Assembly (NCBI RefSeq): GCF_001982635.1
Contig: NZ_MKFI01000003.1
Location: 372,001-436,000, forward strand
DNA from: Bradyrhizobium mercantei
GTDB lineage: Bacteria; Pseudomonadota; Alphaproteobacteria; Rhizobiales; Xanthobacteraceae
Direction of reading: 5' to 3'
DNA: 64,000 nucleotides
Positions 18,238 through 27,492 of the stretch are shown piece by piece. Under the pieces are notes generated by a model, which ran no database searches, had not been told where the DNA came from, and worked only from the letters and a program-made list of their open reading frames with translations. The translations under genes were made by a program, and so were the position numbers. How positions within the stretch are numbered: position 1 is the stretch's first letter; every line of letters starts with the position of its first letter.

Positions 18238-19548
18238 CTATTGCCGCGCCGCCTCCTGCGACCAGGCGAGGTCGCGCCGCGATGGACGCCGGTGCAGCCG
18301 GTCTGAGATCAGGCTCGTTGCTTGCCGGCCCTGACCCGCGCGCAGGCATGCGACAATGAACGTGTCCTCCCACAATTCGCGCTGGGCATGGCTGCCCCCG
18401 ATCCGCACCAGCTCGGGCATCAGCGGCGCCAGGATGCGCACGGCATTGCCATGGTCGCCGGCGGCGAAGGCCGCGATTCCCCGGCCGAGCCCGATCGCGG
18501 CAGGTCCGGGCGCCAGCTTGCCATCGGCGTCGCGCGCCGCCATCTCGGCCAGCCGCGTCTCGAGCGCCTCGTTGTTGGTCGTGGCTGCGACCAGCGCATG
18601 GTGTACGTCGGCGAAATGCGCGCCGGCCTTCGGGAAATAGCCGTCGCCATAGGCGGCGACGTCCTTCCAGTGCGCTTCGAGACCGGATTTGCCCGCGACC
18701 GTCAGCCGCCACAGCAGCGAGGCCGTGTCGGTGTAGATGTTGAGTGGCGGATAGGGCCGGTTGGCCGGCTTGATGTGCTGCTCGTAAATGGCAAGCGCAC
18801 TGTCGGCGTCGCCTTCCTCGATCGCGATCAGGGCAAGATGCCAGGCGAGATGGCCTTGCAGGAAGCTGGTGCGATCATTCGCCGGCAGCCAACCAGAGAG
18901 GAAGCTGCGGCCCTCCGCCGCGTCGCCCTGCTCGAACAGCGCATGCGCCACGGCGTGCGCGGCGCCGGCGCTCTCCGGCTTCAGCGCATAGCCGCGCTCG
19001 GTGATGGCGCGGCCGGAGACGAGGTCGCCGGCCTCGGTCTTCGACCAGCCGAGATAGGTGAGGAACCACCAATCGTCGCCATAGTCGCTGACATAGCGCT
19101 CGGAGATCGCGAGCCGCGCCGCGTCATGGTCGGATCGGCCGGAGAAGGCATAGAGTCCGAAGGCGCCGAGCAATAGTGAGAGTATCTGCGCATCGCGTGG
19201 ATATTCGTCGAGATGCTGCTCGGCCGCCGTCATCGCCTTCTTGCCCTGGCCCTCGATCGCGGATGCGATGATCTCGATGTGCTGGCGCTCGCGCGGGCTT
19301 GCCGCCGCGGCCAGCTGCCGTGCATCGCCTGCCTTGGCGCGGGCCCGGGCGCCCTCCATGTTGAGCTGGTGGACGCGGGCACGGCCGAGATGCGCCAGCG
19401 CGAAGTCGGGGTCTTCGGCGATCGCCGCCTCGAACGCCGCATCGGCGCCGTGCAGCGCCGCCAGCATCCGATCGACGCCGTCGACATAATAGGCGGCGGC
19501 GCGGTCCGAATTGGTGGCCAGCGGCAGGCCATAGCGGTCGCAAATCAT
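18238..19548 (-). CDS. Tetratricopeptide repeat protein, TTC38 family
   Basis: This 436-aa soluble protein is made of helical repeats, such as 'AAFEAAIAEDPDFALAHLGRARV' near residue 45. Later it has the TTC38-type segments 'WFLTYLGWSKTEAGD', 'PESAGAAHAVAHALFEQGD' and 'GHLAWHLALIAIEEGD'. TTC38-type proteins occur in bacteria and animals and have no proven function. The ORF uses nearly the whole family length. It is convergent with the GlpD-like gene and stands alone. The 240 bases upstream, before the second antiporter, hold no clear gene. Confidence 0.82.
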   Translation of the reverse strand: MICDRYGLPLATNSDRAAAYYVDGVDRMLAALHGADAAFEAAIAEDPDFALAHLGRARVHQLNMEGARARAKAGDARQLAAAASPRERQHIEIIASAIEGQGKKAMTAAEQHLDEYPRDAQILSLLLGAFGLYAFSGRSDHDAARLAISERYVSDYGDDWWFLTYLGWSKTEAGDLVSGRAITERGYALKPESAGAAHAVAHALFEQGDAAEGRSFLSGWLPANDRTSFLQGHLAWHLALIAIEEGDADSALAIYEQHIKPANRPYPPLNIYTDTASLLWRLTVAGKSGLEAHWKDVAAYGDGYFPKAGAHFADVHHALVAATTNNEALETRLAEMAARDADGKLAPGPAAIGLGRGIAAFAAGDHGNAVRILAPLMPELVRIGGSHAQRELWEDTFIVACLRAGQGRQATSLISDRLHRRPSRRDLAWSQEAARQ

Positions 19549-19777
19549 CGGTTGTCCTCCCGAGTTCGGCTGCGAAGTCTAGGGCATGTACTCATAAAGG
19601 CAACGAGCGTGCCTTCGGGGCTTACGTCTGCCTAGCCTCAACAGCATCGCAAGGGCGGACATCGCCGGAGGTCCGGGTTGGGCCAACAAGAGACGTCACC
19701 TCAGTGTCGAGCGGGCCGCGCCAACCAGATCACTCGACCGCATCGGTTCGCGATTGTAAAGTGCGCTGAACGACGAC

Positions 19778-19786
19778 GGGGGGGGG
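19778..19786 (+). repeat. G9 homopolymer in the ribosome-binding region
   Basis: Nine consecutive G residues end three bases before the ATG of the antiporter gene at 19790 (CCG lies between). The tract replaces or forms the Shine-Dalgarno site. Tracts of this length can slip in replication, which would change the spacing to the start codon. Confidence 0.85.
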
Positions 19787-19789
19787 CCG

Positions 19790-20866
19790 ATGGTTGGGAC
19801 GCAGATTCCGCTTTGGACCAGAGCATGGCCTGCCGCAGCCTGTGTCGTCCTGTTCGTTGCGCCATTCCTTAAAGGAAATGGGATCGTCGCCGCCGTCGCC
19901 GGGATCGTTGTATTGGGCACCGTATTCGCGGCCGTGCACCATGCAGAGGTCGTCGCCCACCGGGTTGGTGAACCTTTCGGTACGCTAATCCTCGCTCTGG
20001 CGGTTACGGTGATAGAAACCGCCTTGATCGTCTCCGTCATGATTTCTGCGCCAGACCAAAATGCAGGGCTCGCACGCGACACGGTTTTCGCAGCCGTCAT
20101 GATCGTCTGCAATGGCATCGTTGGCCTGTGTTTGCTGATAGGCGGGGCTCGTCATCGAGAGCAGGTTTTTCAGGTTCATGGCGCAAACGCCGCGATGGCC
20201 GTTTTGGCTGCGCTGACGAGCCTCACTCTGATTCTGCCCAACTTTGCTGCGCGCGAACTCGGTCCACTATATAGCCGTCCGCAGCTCATTTTTGCGGGTA
20301 TGATTTCGCTGGTGCTCTACTGCTCCTTTGTTTTCGTGCAAACAGTGCGGCACCGGGAGCATTTCCTGCCAGCGACGAACGATGACGAGATGCATGCGTC
20401 TCCGCCGTCCAACAAAATGGCTTTTGAAAGTGCTGGCCTTCTGGTCGTCTCTCTGGTCACCATCGTTGGTCTCGCCAAAATACTGACCCCCACGGTGGAG
20501 CTTGGAATAGAAAGCCTTCACATGCCAAAGTCGACTGTGGGGATTATCATCGCGGCGTTGGTACTCTTGCCGGAATGCTTAGCGGCTCTGCGGGCGGCGC
20601 AAGGAAATCAACTGCAAACCAGTTTGAACTTGGCCTTGGGGTCGGCGCTCGCGACGATTGGCCTGACCATCCCCGCTGTCGCAGCGGTGTCCATTATCCT
20701 CGGGCAGCGCCTCGAACTAGGTCTCGACGTCAAAGACCAATTCCTACTTGCTCTCACACTTGTTCTTGGCATGATTACATTGGCAACCGGCCGCACCAAC
20801 GTCCTCCAAGGCATCGTGCACCTCGTTATCTTCGCCGTATTTGTGTTCTTTGCGGTGCAACCCTGA
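19790..20866 (+). CDS. Calcium:proton antiporter, ChaA/y4hA type (copy 2)
   Basis: This 358-aa CaCA-family membrane protein is clearly paralogous to the one at 1296-2393. Shared segments include 'GTVFAAVHHAE', 'GEPFGTLILALAVTVIE', 'LARDTVFAAVMIVCNG' and 'TGRTNVLQGIVHLV'. Both acidic repeat motifs are kept ('VIETALIVS' and 'LPECLAALRAAQGN', with Cys in place of Ser). Its codons are noticeably less GC-rich than those of copy 1 and of its neighbours, which suggests separate acquisition rather than recent duplication. A G9 tract sits where the ribosome site should be. Confidence 0.87.
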   Translation: MVGTQIPLWTRAWPAAACVVLFVAPFLKGNGIVAAVAGIVVLGTVFAAVHHAEVVAHRVGEPFGTLILALAVTVIETALIVSVMISAPDQNAGLARDTVFAAVMIVCNGIVGLCLLIGGARHREQVFQVHGANAAMAVLAALTSLTLILPNFAARELGPLYSRPQLIFAGMISLVLYCSFVFVQTVRHREHFLPATNDDEMHASPPSNKMAFESAGLLVVSLVTIVGLAKILTPTVELGIESLHMPKSTVGIIIAALVLLPECLAALRAAQGNQLQTSLNLALGSALATIGLTIPAVAAVSIILGQRLELGLDVKDQFLLALTLVLGMITLATGRTNVLQGIVHLVIFAVFVFFAVQP

Positions 20867-21100
20867 GATTTTGATATGCGCGCTCGCCGTCCGCTACGGG
20901 TCAAAAGCGGCAAGAACTGAGCAAGTGCCTTCCGGCTTGTACCTCAAAGCCGACGTAAGGCGTTGATGAGTGCACGCCCCGGCAGGGGCGCCGACGCCGA
21001 CAATATTGCGGGAGATGTCCGTGAGGCGGTTGAGCCGGTGGCGATCCGCCGCTAGCTTGCCGGCAGGATTGGACCTTGCGGGGAATCGGGGCTGACGGAC

Positions 21101-22264
21101 GTGATAGCAGGCGAAGCGAGTGCGGAGGCGGCCAAGCCGTTGCCTGAACCGGCCGTCTCGGACATGCCGCTGTTGCGGATCGAGGGCGTCGCCAAATCGT
21201 TCGGCAATTTCCGCGCGGTCGACAAGCTCTCGCTCGACATCCGCGCCGGCGAGTTCTTCGCGCTGCTCGGCCCGAGCGGCTGCGGCAAGACCACGCTGCT
21301 GCGCATGCTCGCCGGCTTCGAGACGCCGGACGAGGGCCGCATCCTGCTCGGCGGCAGCGACATCGCCCAGGTGTTGCCGCATGAGCGGCCGGTCAACATG
21401 ATGTTCCAGAACTACGCGCTGTTCCCGCATCTGTCGGTGCGCGACAACATCGCGTTCGGGCTGAAGCGCGCCGGCATGGCGCGCAAGGATATCGCGATCC
21501 GCGTCGCGGAGATGGTGGCGCTGGTCAAGCTCGAGGGGATGGAGAAGCGCAAGCCGGACCAGCTCTCGGGCGGACAGCGGCAGCGCGTCGCGCTGGCGCG
21601 CTCGCTGGCGCGGCGGCCGCAGGTGTTGCTGCTCGACGAGCCACTCGCCGCGCTCGACAAGAAGCTGCGCGAGAGCACGCAAGGCGAGCTGATGGAGCTG
21701 CAGCGCCGGCTCGGCATGACCTTCATCATCGTCACCCACGATCAGGAGGAGGCGATGACCATGGCCGGCCGGATCGGCGTGATGGACGCTGGCCGGCTGG
21801 TCCAGGTCGCCACCCCGCGCAATCTCTACGAGGCGCCGGCCTCGCGCTGGATCGCCGAGTTCGTCGGCGACATCAATCTGTTCAACGGCGAGGTCGCCGC
21901 GCGCGATCATGGCCGCCTGACGGTCAAGACGACGGAGGCAGGCACCCTCGCGGTCAGCGAGCTGTGGCCGCCGGTGACCAAGCAGGTCGTCAGCGTCGCG
22001 ATCCGCCCCGAGAAGGTGAAGCTGTCGCGCCGCGCGCCGGCAACGGACGCAGGCGCATCGCAGGCGATCAACCGGCTGGAAGGCGTCGTCATCGACGTCA
22101 ACTATCTCGGCGGCGTGACCAGCTACCGGGTGAAGCTGGAGACCGGCGCGGTGGTACGCTCGTCGATGGCCAACACCGCGCGGCTCGACGTCGACGCCTA
22201 TCTCGCCGGCCAGCGCGTGGTGGCGTGGTTCACTGCCGACGACTGCCTGGTGCTGGAGCAATGA
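21101..22264 (+). CDS. potA: ABC transporter ATP-binding protein, polyamine type
   Basis: This 387-aa ATPase of a spermidine/putrescine-type importer carries Walker A 'GPSGCGKTT', signature 'LSGGQRQRVALARSLARRP', Walker B 'VLLLDEPLAALDKKLR' and H-loop 'IIVTHDQEEAM'. A C-terminal TOBE-type regulatory domain starts near residue 290. The first ATG-equivalent is GTG 21101, with a 20-residue Ala/Glu-rich lead before 'MPLLRIEGVAKSFGN'; a start at that internal Met is possible. Its stop overlaps the potB start (ATGA). The polyamine call follows gene order and family likeness; the substrate is not proven. Confidence 0.85.
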   Translation: MIAGEASAEAAKPLPEPAVSDMPLLRIEGVAKSFGNFRAVDKLSLDIRAGEFFALLGPSGCGKTTLLRMLAGFETPDEGRILLGGSDIAQVLPHERPVNMMFQNYALFPHLSVRDNIAFGLKRAGMARKDIAIRVAEMVALVKLEGMEKRKPDQLSGGQRQRVALARSLARRPQVLLLDEPLAALDKKLRESTQGELMELQRRLGMTFIIVTHDQEEAMTMAGRIGVMDAGRLVQVATPRNLYEAPASRWIAEFVGDINLFNGEVAARDHGRLTVKTTEAGTLAVSELWPPVTKQVVSVAIRPEKVKLSRRAPATDAGASQAINRLEGVVIDVNYLGGVTSYRVKLETGAVVRSSMANTARLDVDAYLAGQRVVAWFTADDCLVLEQ

Positions 22265-23175
22265 GCGCGCGCCGCATCTTCGCCCGGCCGGCGCGGCTCG
22301 CCGCGATCGCACCCTATCTGTGGATGGTGCTGTTCTTCCTGGTGCCGTTCGGCTTCGTGCTGAAGATCAGCCTGTCGCAGACCGCGATCGCGCAGCCGCC
22401 CTATACGCCGGTGTTCGATTTCACCGAAGGCCGCGCGGCGCTGGCGGCCGCCTTTGCGCAATTGTCGTTCGACAATTTCCGCCTGCTGATATCGGACAAT
22501 CTCTACATCCTGTCCTATCTGCGCAGCCTCGTCGTGGCGGTGACCTCGACGCTGATCCTGCTCTTGATCGGCTACCCCATCGCCTACGGCATGGCACGAT
22601 TGCCGCAGCGCTGGCAGGGCGTGGCGATGATGCTGGTCATTGTGCCGTTCTGGACCTCGTTCCTGATCCGCATCTATGCCTGGATCAACATCCTGCAGCA
22701 TGACGGCCTGCTCAACCAGATCCTGCTGGCGCTGCACATCGTGTCGGCGCCGGTGGTCTGGCTGTCGACCGACAGCGCGATGTATCTCGGCATCGTCTAT
22801 TCCTATCTGCCCTTCATGATCCTGCCGCTTTATGCGACGCTCTCGAAGCTGGATGCCTCGCTGCTGGAGGCCGCGGGTGATCTCGGCGCCTCGCCGCTTC
22901 AAGCGTTCTGGCTGGTCACATTCCCGCTGTCGCTGCCGGGCGTCGGCGCCGGTGCACTGCTCTGCTTCATCCCTGTTGTCGGCGAGTTCGTGATCCCCGA
23001 CCTGCTTGCTGGCTCCAATTCGCTGATGATCGGGCAGACGCTGTGGCTCGAGTTCTTCACCAACAAGGACTGGCCGGTGGCATCCGCTGCCGCGGTCGCG
23101 TTGCTGCTTTTGCTGGTGCCGCCGCTCGTGCTCTATGATCGCCTGCAACGCCGCCAGCTCGCGGCGAACCGCTGA
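22261..23175 (+). CDS. potB: ABC transporter permease, polyamine type
   Basis: This 304-aa inner-membrane protein has six predicted helices and the permease EAA loop 'LLEAAGDLGASPLQAFWLVTFPLSLPG' (about residue 200 onward), which contacts the ATPase. The segment 'LVPFGFVLKISLSQT' after the first helix is typical of the PotB/PotH group. It starts with ATG 22261 overlapping the potA stop, and ends overlapping the potC start (TGATG). Translation of the three genes should be coupled. Confidence 0.87.
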   Translation: MSARRIFARPARLAAIAPYLWMVLFFLVPFGFVLKISLSQTAIAQPPYTPVFDFTEGRAALAAAFAQLSFDNFRLLISDNLYILSYLRSLVVAVTSTLILLLIGYPIAYGMARLPQRWQGVAMMLVIVPFWTSFLIRIYAWINILQHDGLLNQILLALHIVSAPVVWLSTDSAMYLGIVYSYLPFMILPLYATLSKLDASLLEAAGDLGASPLQAFWLVTFPLSLPGVGAGALLCFIPVVGEFVIPDLLAGSNSLMIGQTLWLEFFTNKDWPVASAAAVALLLLLVPPLVLYDRLQRRQLAANR

Positions 23176-23990
23176 TGGCGAGCACCGCGACCAGGCTCAC
23201 GCGCTTCAACATGACCTCGCTGGCGGCGGGGCTGGCGTTCCTCTATCTGCCGATCGGGATCCTCGTGATCTACTCCTTCAACGCCTCGCGGCTGGTGACG
23301 GTTTGGGGCGGCTGGTCGCTGCGCTGGTACCACGAGTTCTTCAACGACCGCGCCATGCTGGAGGCGGCGTGGATGAGCCTGTCGGTCGCCGCGGTGTCGG
23401 CGACGCTGGCGACATTGTTGGGCACGCTGGCGGCGGTCGGGTTGGCGCGGGGCGAGCGGTTCCGGGGGCGGGCGCTGTTCTCCGGCATGCTGTATTCGCC
23501 GCTGGTCATGCCCGAGGTGATCTCCGGCCTGTCGCTGCTCTTGCTGTTCGTGGCGTTGAACGCGGAGCGCGGCTTCTGGACGGTGACGATCGCCCACACC
23601 ACGCTGACGATGTGCTTCGTCACCGTCGTGGTGCAGTCGCGCCTGACCGCGCTCGACCGCAGCCTCGAGGAAGCCGCGATGGATCTCGGCTGCGATCCGG
23701 TGCGCGCCTTCCTTTTGGTGACGCTGCCGCTGATCCTGCCTGCGATCATCGCCGGCTGGATGCTGGCGTTCACGCTGTCGCTCGACGACGTCGTGATCGC
23801 GAGCTTCACCACCGGGCCGGGCTCGGCGACGCTGCCGATCCGGATCTATTCGGAAGTGCGACTCGGCGTGAAGCCCGAGATCAACGCGATCTGCACGCTG
23901 GTGATTGCGCTGATCGCCGTCATCATCGTGATCGCCTCGTTCGCCTCGAAACTGTCGAACGCGCGCGGCGAGAGCGCCGCGCCGCTGTAG
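23175..23990 (+). CDS. potC: ABC transporter permease, polyamine type
   Basis: This 271-aa inner-membrane protein has six helices and the PotC/PotI pattern 'FLYLPIGILVIYSFNAS' near the N-terminus. Its EAA loop is 'LEEAAMDLGCDPVRAFLLVTLPL', followed by 'GWMLAFTLSLDDVVIASFTTGPG', a PotC hallmark. It is the last gene of the potABC set. No periplasmic binding protein (potD/potF) follows; the next feature is an intergenic repeat. Confidence 0.88.
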   Translation: MASTATRLTRFNMTSLAAGLAFLYLPIGILVIYSFNASRLVTVWGGWSLRWYHEFFNDRAMLEAAWMSLSVAAVSATLATLLGTLAAVGLARGERFRGRALFSGMLYSPLVMPEVISGLSLLLLFVALNAERGFWTVTIAHTTLTMCFVTVVVQSRLTALDRSLEEAAMDLGCDPVRAFLLVTLPLILPAIIAGWMLAFTLSLDDVVIASFTTGPGSATLPIRIYSEVRLGVKPEINAICTLVIALIAVIIVIASFASKLSNARGESAAPL

Positions 23991-24012
23991 AGCATGATGG
24001 TTGAACTCGTGC

Positions 24013-24138
24013 TTCACCTCTCCCTTGGGAGAGGTCGGCGCGCAGCGCCGGGTGAGGGATTACGGTCTCTCGTTAGTGCCGCGGCCCCCTCACCCGGATT
24101 GCTTCGCAATCCGACCTCTCCCCGGCGGGGAGAGGTGA
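24013..24138. repeat. Paired-hairpin intergenic repeat, family A
   Basis: Same design as 3919-4048 and 6351-6477: a left hairpin 'cacctctcccttgggagaggt', a 'ggcgcgcagcgcc' palindrome, a centre, then 'ggattgcttcgcaatcc' and a right 'cctctccccggcggggagagg' hairpin. It lies between the convergent potC and sugar-permease genes. Confidence 0.85.
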
Positions 24139-24157
24139 GCCGAGACTGCGCCAACCC

Positions 24158-25009
24158 CTACGACTTGACGGCGCCGGCGGTCAGCCCGCCGACCATGTAG
24201 CGCTTGAAGGCGTAATAGACCGCGGCCGGCGGCAGCGCGTAGATGAAGCCGGTGGTCATCAGAAGCTCCCACGGCGAATCGTCGGCGGCGAGGAAGTTGC
24301 CGAGCGCGACCGGCAGCGTGATGTCGGTATCCTTCGAGAGCAGCAGGAACGCGTAGAGATATTCGTTCCAGGCGAGCAGGATCGCGTAGGTGCCGACCGC
24401 GACCAGCGAGGGCATCATCAAGGGCACATAGACCAGCCGGAACAGCTGCATTGTGGTGGCGCCGTCCATCGTCGCGGCTTCATCCAGCTCGACCGGCAGC
24501 TTGTCGGAGGCTTGTTTGAGCACCCAGATCGCGTAGGGCGCTGCGATCGTCACCATCGCGAGTATCAGCGACCAGTGATTGTTGAGGAGGCCGTAGGTGC
24601 CCATGGTGCGGTACATCGGCACGGCAAGGAACGCCGCCGGGATGAAATAGGTGAACAGCGCTAGGTTCATCACGGCGCGGCCGCCCGGCACGCGCAGCCG
24701 CGAGATCGAGAACGCGGCGGCGGTGGCCACGAACAGCGTCAGCGCGCCGACCGCGAGCGCGATCACGGTCGAATTCCAGAACTGGATCCAGAAGTCGCGC
24801 AGGAAGTAGTGCTGCTGGTGGAACACGATCGAGAAATTATGCAGCGTCGGATGCGTCGGCCACAGCTTGCCGGAGAATGCGTCCTCCTTCGGCGAGATCG
24901 CGAACACGAACATGTGGTAGATCGGGATCATGGTCCAGATGAAGACCGGGATGCCGATCAGCAGCAGCTTGGCTTCGGTGCCGACGTCGCGGAGGGTGGG
25001 CAGCTTCAT
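24158..25009 (-). CDS. Carbohydrate ABC transporter permease (MalG type)
   Basis: This 283-aa inner-membrane protein has six helices and the CUT1 EAA loop 'ELDEAATMDGATTMQLFRLVYVPL'. The C-terminal 'YMVGGLTAGAVKS' is the usual ending of MalG-like permeases. I chose ATG 25009 because it overlaps the stop of the upstream permease (ATGA) and gives the expected N-terminus 'MKLPTLRDVGTEAKLLLIG'. It is the last of three genes: binding protein, permease 1, permease 2. The substrate is probably a sugar or glycoside by family; its identity is unknown. Confidence 0.88.
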   Translation of the reverse strand: MKLPTLRDVGTEAKLLLIGIPVFIWTMIPIYHMFVFAISPKEDAFSGKLWPTHPTLHNFSIVFHQQHYFLRDFWIQFWNSTVIALAVGALTLFVATAAAFSISRLRVPGGRAVMNLALFTYFIPAAFLAVPMYRTMGTYGLLNNHWSLILAMVTIAAPYAIWVLKQASDKLPVELDEAATMDGATTMQLFRLVYVPLMMPSLVAVGTYAILLAWNEYLYAFLLLSKDTDITLPVALGNFLAADDSPWELLMTTGFIYALPPAAVYYAFKRYMVGGLTAGAVKS

Positions 25010-25875
25010 CGCGACAACCGTTTCATCATGAAATAGACCAGTGGCAGCACGAACGGCATGGCGCAGACGATCGAGGCCATCGCCAGCGAGAGCTGATCCA
25101 GCCTGAGATAGCGGATGCCGAGCGTCGACAGCACGTGGGTGAGGTCGGCGGGCCCGCCGCCGGTGAGCAGATAGACGCTGTTGAAGTCGCCCAGCGTCCA
25201 GATCATCGAGAGCAGCGTGCAGGTGATGTAGAGCGTCTGCATCGACGGCCAGGTGATGTAGCGGAACTTCTGCCACCAATTGGCGCCGTCGACGTCGGAT
25301 GCCTCGTACAGATCGTGCGAGATTGCGAGCCGCCCGGTCAGCAGGATCAGCGTCCAGAACGGCAGCGATTTCCAGATGTGGACGCCGATCGCCATCGCGA
25401 GCGCGACCGCCGGATCGTTCAGCCAGTTCGGGCCGTCGTCGCCGGTGAACTTGAAGATCAGCTGGTTGACCACGCCCCATTCGGGATTGAGCATGAAGCG
25501 CACCGACAGGATGGTCGGGATCGACGGCACCGCCCAGGGCAGGATGAAGATCACCGACAACCACCTGATCCAGGGCCGCTGCTGGGCGAAGAAGCCGGAC
25601 AGGAACAGCGCGATCAGCATCTTGATGTTGATGCCGATGACCAAAAAGATCAGCGTGTTGATCGCCGCGCGCGCGAAGATCGGATCGTGATAGAGCGCGA
25701 CATAGCTCGATGGCTGGCGCGCCAGCCACAGGCCGTAGCAGACCGGATAGACCACGAAGGCGAGGAAGACGAGCAGATAGGGCGCGAGCAGCACGATGCC
25801 CCAGACCTGCGGCGGCGTCAGCCGCGCCGACAGCGGCGGCGAGGGGGCATCGGATGCGGAGAGCGTGATCGCCAT
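25006..25875 (-). CDS. Carbohydrate ABC transporter permease (MalF type)
   Basis: This 289-aa permease has six helices and the EAA loop 'LYEASDVDGANWWQKFRYITWP'. It ends 'LPLVYFMMKRLSR'. ATG 25875 is preferred because the upstream in-frame codons run into a palindromic repeat. It pairs with the MalG-type permease through a four-base overlap. The binding-protein gene lies upstream on the same strand, separated by a repeat (25933-26053). No ATPase gene follows, so an ATPase encoded elsewhere must power this importer. Confidence 0.87.
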   Translation of the reverse strand: MAITLSASDAPSPPLSARLTPPQVWGIVLLAPYLLVFLAFVVYPVCYGLWLARQPSSYVALYHDPIFARAAINTLIFLVIGINIKMLIALFLSGFFAQQRPWIRWLSVIFILPWAVPSIPTILSVRFMLNPEWGVVNQLIFKFTGDDGPNWLNDPAVALAMAIGVHIWKSLPFWTLILLTGRLAISHDLYEASDVDGANWWQKFRYITWPSMQTLYITCTLLSMIWTLGDFNSVYLLTGGGPADLTHVLSTLGIRYLRLDQLSLAMASIVCAMPFVLPLVYFMMKRLSR

Positions 25876-25932
25876 TCGTGAACTCTTGCAGCCCGTGAAC
25901 TTTTGAAGCGAGGTGTCGCCAGAACCTACCCT

Positions 25933-26053
25933 GTCGTCCCTGCGAAAGCAGGGACCCATAACCACCGGCTTTCGTTGTTGCACGAAAGCCGGTCACCAGT
26001 ATCTTTCAAAATTACCGCCGCGGCATATGGGTCCCTGCTTTCGCAGGGACGAC
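25933..26053. repeat. Paired-hairpin intergenic repeat, family C
   Basis: The ends are long complementary arms, 'gtcgtccctgcgaaagcaggg' left and its complement right, with an inner 'accggctttcgt...acgaaagccggt' hairpin. It sits inside the sugar ABC operon between the binding protein and permease genes. There it could lower downstream expression or stabilise the upstream mRNA 3' end. A relative is at 31941-32080. Confidence 0.85.
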
Positions 26054-26086
26054 GGAGACATACGTTCGCGCCGGTCATCGCTGACG

Positions 26087-27472
26087 TTACCCCGCGACCT
26101 GCTTGATGCGGGCGATCAGTTCGTCGACGGCCTTGTCGACCGGCACCTTCTCGCTGACGACGCGGTTCATGGCCTTGGCCCAGACGTTCTCGTTGTTGAG
26201 GATGGTGAACTTCCAGTTCTTGGTGAAGTCGAACGGCGCGGTGCCGCCGGTGAACTGATTCCACACCGCCTTGCGATGCCGGTCGGCCTGCCAGAACGGG
26301 CTCGCTTGGCTGGCCTTGGTCACCGGGAACCAGCGGCCGAGCGCACCCTCGACATAGGGCCGCACATTGTCTTCCTGCATCAGGAACGCGATGAACTGCT
26401 TGCCTTCCGCCTTGTTCTTGGCGTTGGCGAAGATCAGGCCGGTCTTGACGTCGGAGCGGTACTTGATCGTCGAGCCGTCCGGTGCCTTGGGGAACGACGC
26501 CGTGATGATGTCCTGCTCATAGGCCTGCTTGCCGGCCGCGCGCTGCGCGTCGGTCAGCGCCGGGTTGGTGGAGTCCTCGAACCACTTCGCCGCGATCGAG
26601 ATCGTGAAATTGTGCGTCATCACGATCGTCTTGTTGTGGAAGGCGACGTTGTTGTCCGGATCCTTCCAGGTCGTCGATGAGGGCGGCGTACAGCCCTTGA
26701 TGTAGGTGTCGGTGTAGTCCTTCAGCGCGTGGATCAAGCCGTCGCGCACCTTGGGATCGTCGACCAAGAGCTTGCCGTCATCGTCGACCAGCTTGACGTG
26801 GTAGGCGTCCATGAAGGTGTAGAACGACTGGAAGGAGTCGGTGGATTCGACGCCCATCGGCTGGCCGACGCCGTAGATCCGCTGGCCGGTCGCCTTGCGG
26901 ATCGCCGGCTGCACCTTGTCGCACCAGAACGACCAGTAGTCCTCCCACTTGGTCGGGATGTCGGCGGCCTTGAAGCCGGCCTTCTCCAGCATGTCGCCCC
27001 AGATCTGGACGTGCATGCTCTGCTGCTTCAGCGGGAAGCCGTAATAGGACTTCTTCTTGGTGACGTCGTTGTAGAGCAGCGCCGCTTCCAGCGTGTTCGG
27101 CGCGAAGGCATCCTTCATCGGCAGCATGATGTCGGAGAGGTCTTCGAGCTTGCCCTCGAACGCCCACTTGCCCTGGGCCTGCACGTCGTAGGTGTCGGAA
27201 TAGGCGACGTCGGGCACGGTGCCGGAATCCAGCGCGGCGACCGTCTTCGGGATCATGTCCTGGATCGCGTATTGCGACAGTTCGACCTTGATGCCGGTCT
27301 TGGCTTCGAATTTCTTGATGGTCTCGAGCAGCGCGTCATCTTCGGATTTGTAAAATCCCTTGCCCCACCAGACGGTGATCGTCTTGCCCTGGGCCAGAGC
27401 GGGTGCAGTTGCGGCGAACAGGCCGACCGCAGCGACCGCAATTGATAGCGCACCGATAACCTTGGATTTCAC
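26087..27472 (-). CDS. Carbohydrate ABC transporter substrate-binding protein
   Basis: This 461-aa periplasmic protein has a clean signal peptide (cleaved after 'TAPALAQG', about residue 28). It is of the family 1 solute-binding type, with 'ITVWWGKGFYKSEDDALL' then 'FEAKTGIKVELS'. Later 'GRWFPVTKAS' and the C-terminal 'VDELIARIKQVAG' fit the family. The start is GTG 27472 with GGGGAGAA ahead. It is the first gene of the operon. The ligand is unknown; the group includes binders of oligosaccharides and polyols. Confidence 0.87.
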   Translation of the reverse strand: MKSKVIGALSIAVAAVGLFAATAPALAQGKTITVWWGKGFYKSEDDALLETIKKFEAKTGIKVELSQYAIQDMIPKTVAALDSGTVPDVAYSDTYDVQAQGKWAFEGKLEDLSDIMLPMKDAFAPNTLEAALLYNDVTKKKSYYGFPLKQQSMHVQIWGDMLEKAGFKAADIPTKWEDYWSFWCDKVQPAIRKATGQRIYGVGQPMGVESTDSFQSFYTFMDAYHVKLVDDDGKLLVDDPKVRDGLIHALKDYTDTYIKGCTPPSSTTWKDPDNNVAFHNKTIVMTHNFTISIAAKWFEDSTNPALTDAQRAAGKQAYEQDIITASFPKAPDGSTIKYRSDVKTGLIFANAKNKAEGKQFIAFLMQEDNVRPYVEGALGRWFPVTKASQASPFWQADRHRKAVWNQFTGGTAPFDFTKNWKFTILNNENVWAKAMNRVVSEKVPVDKAVDELIARIKQVAG

Positions 27473-27492
27473 GTTGTTCTCCCCTCATGACG

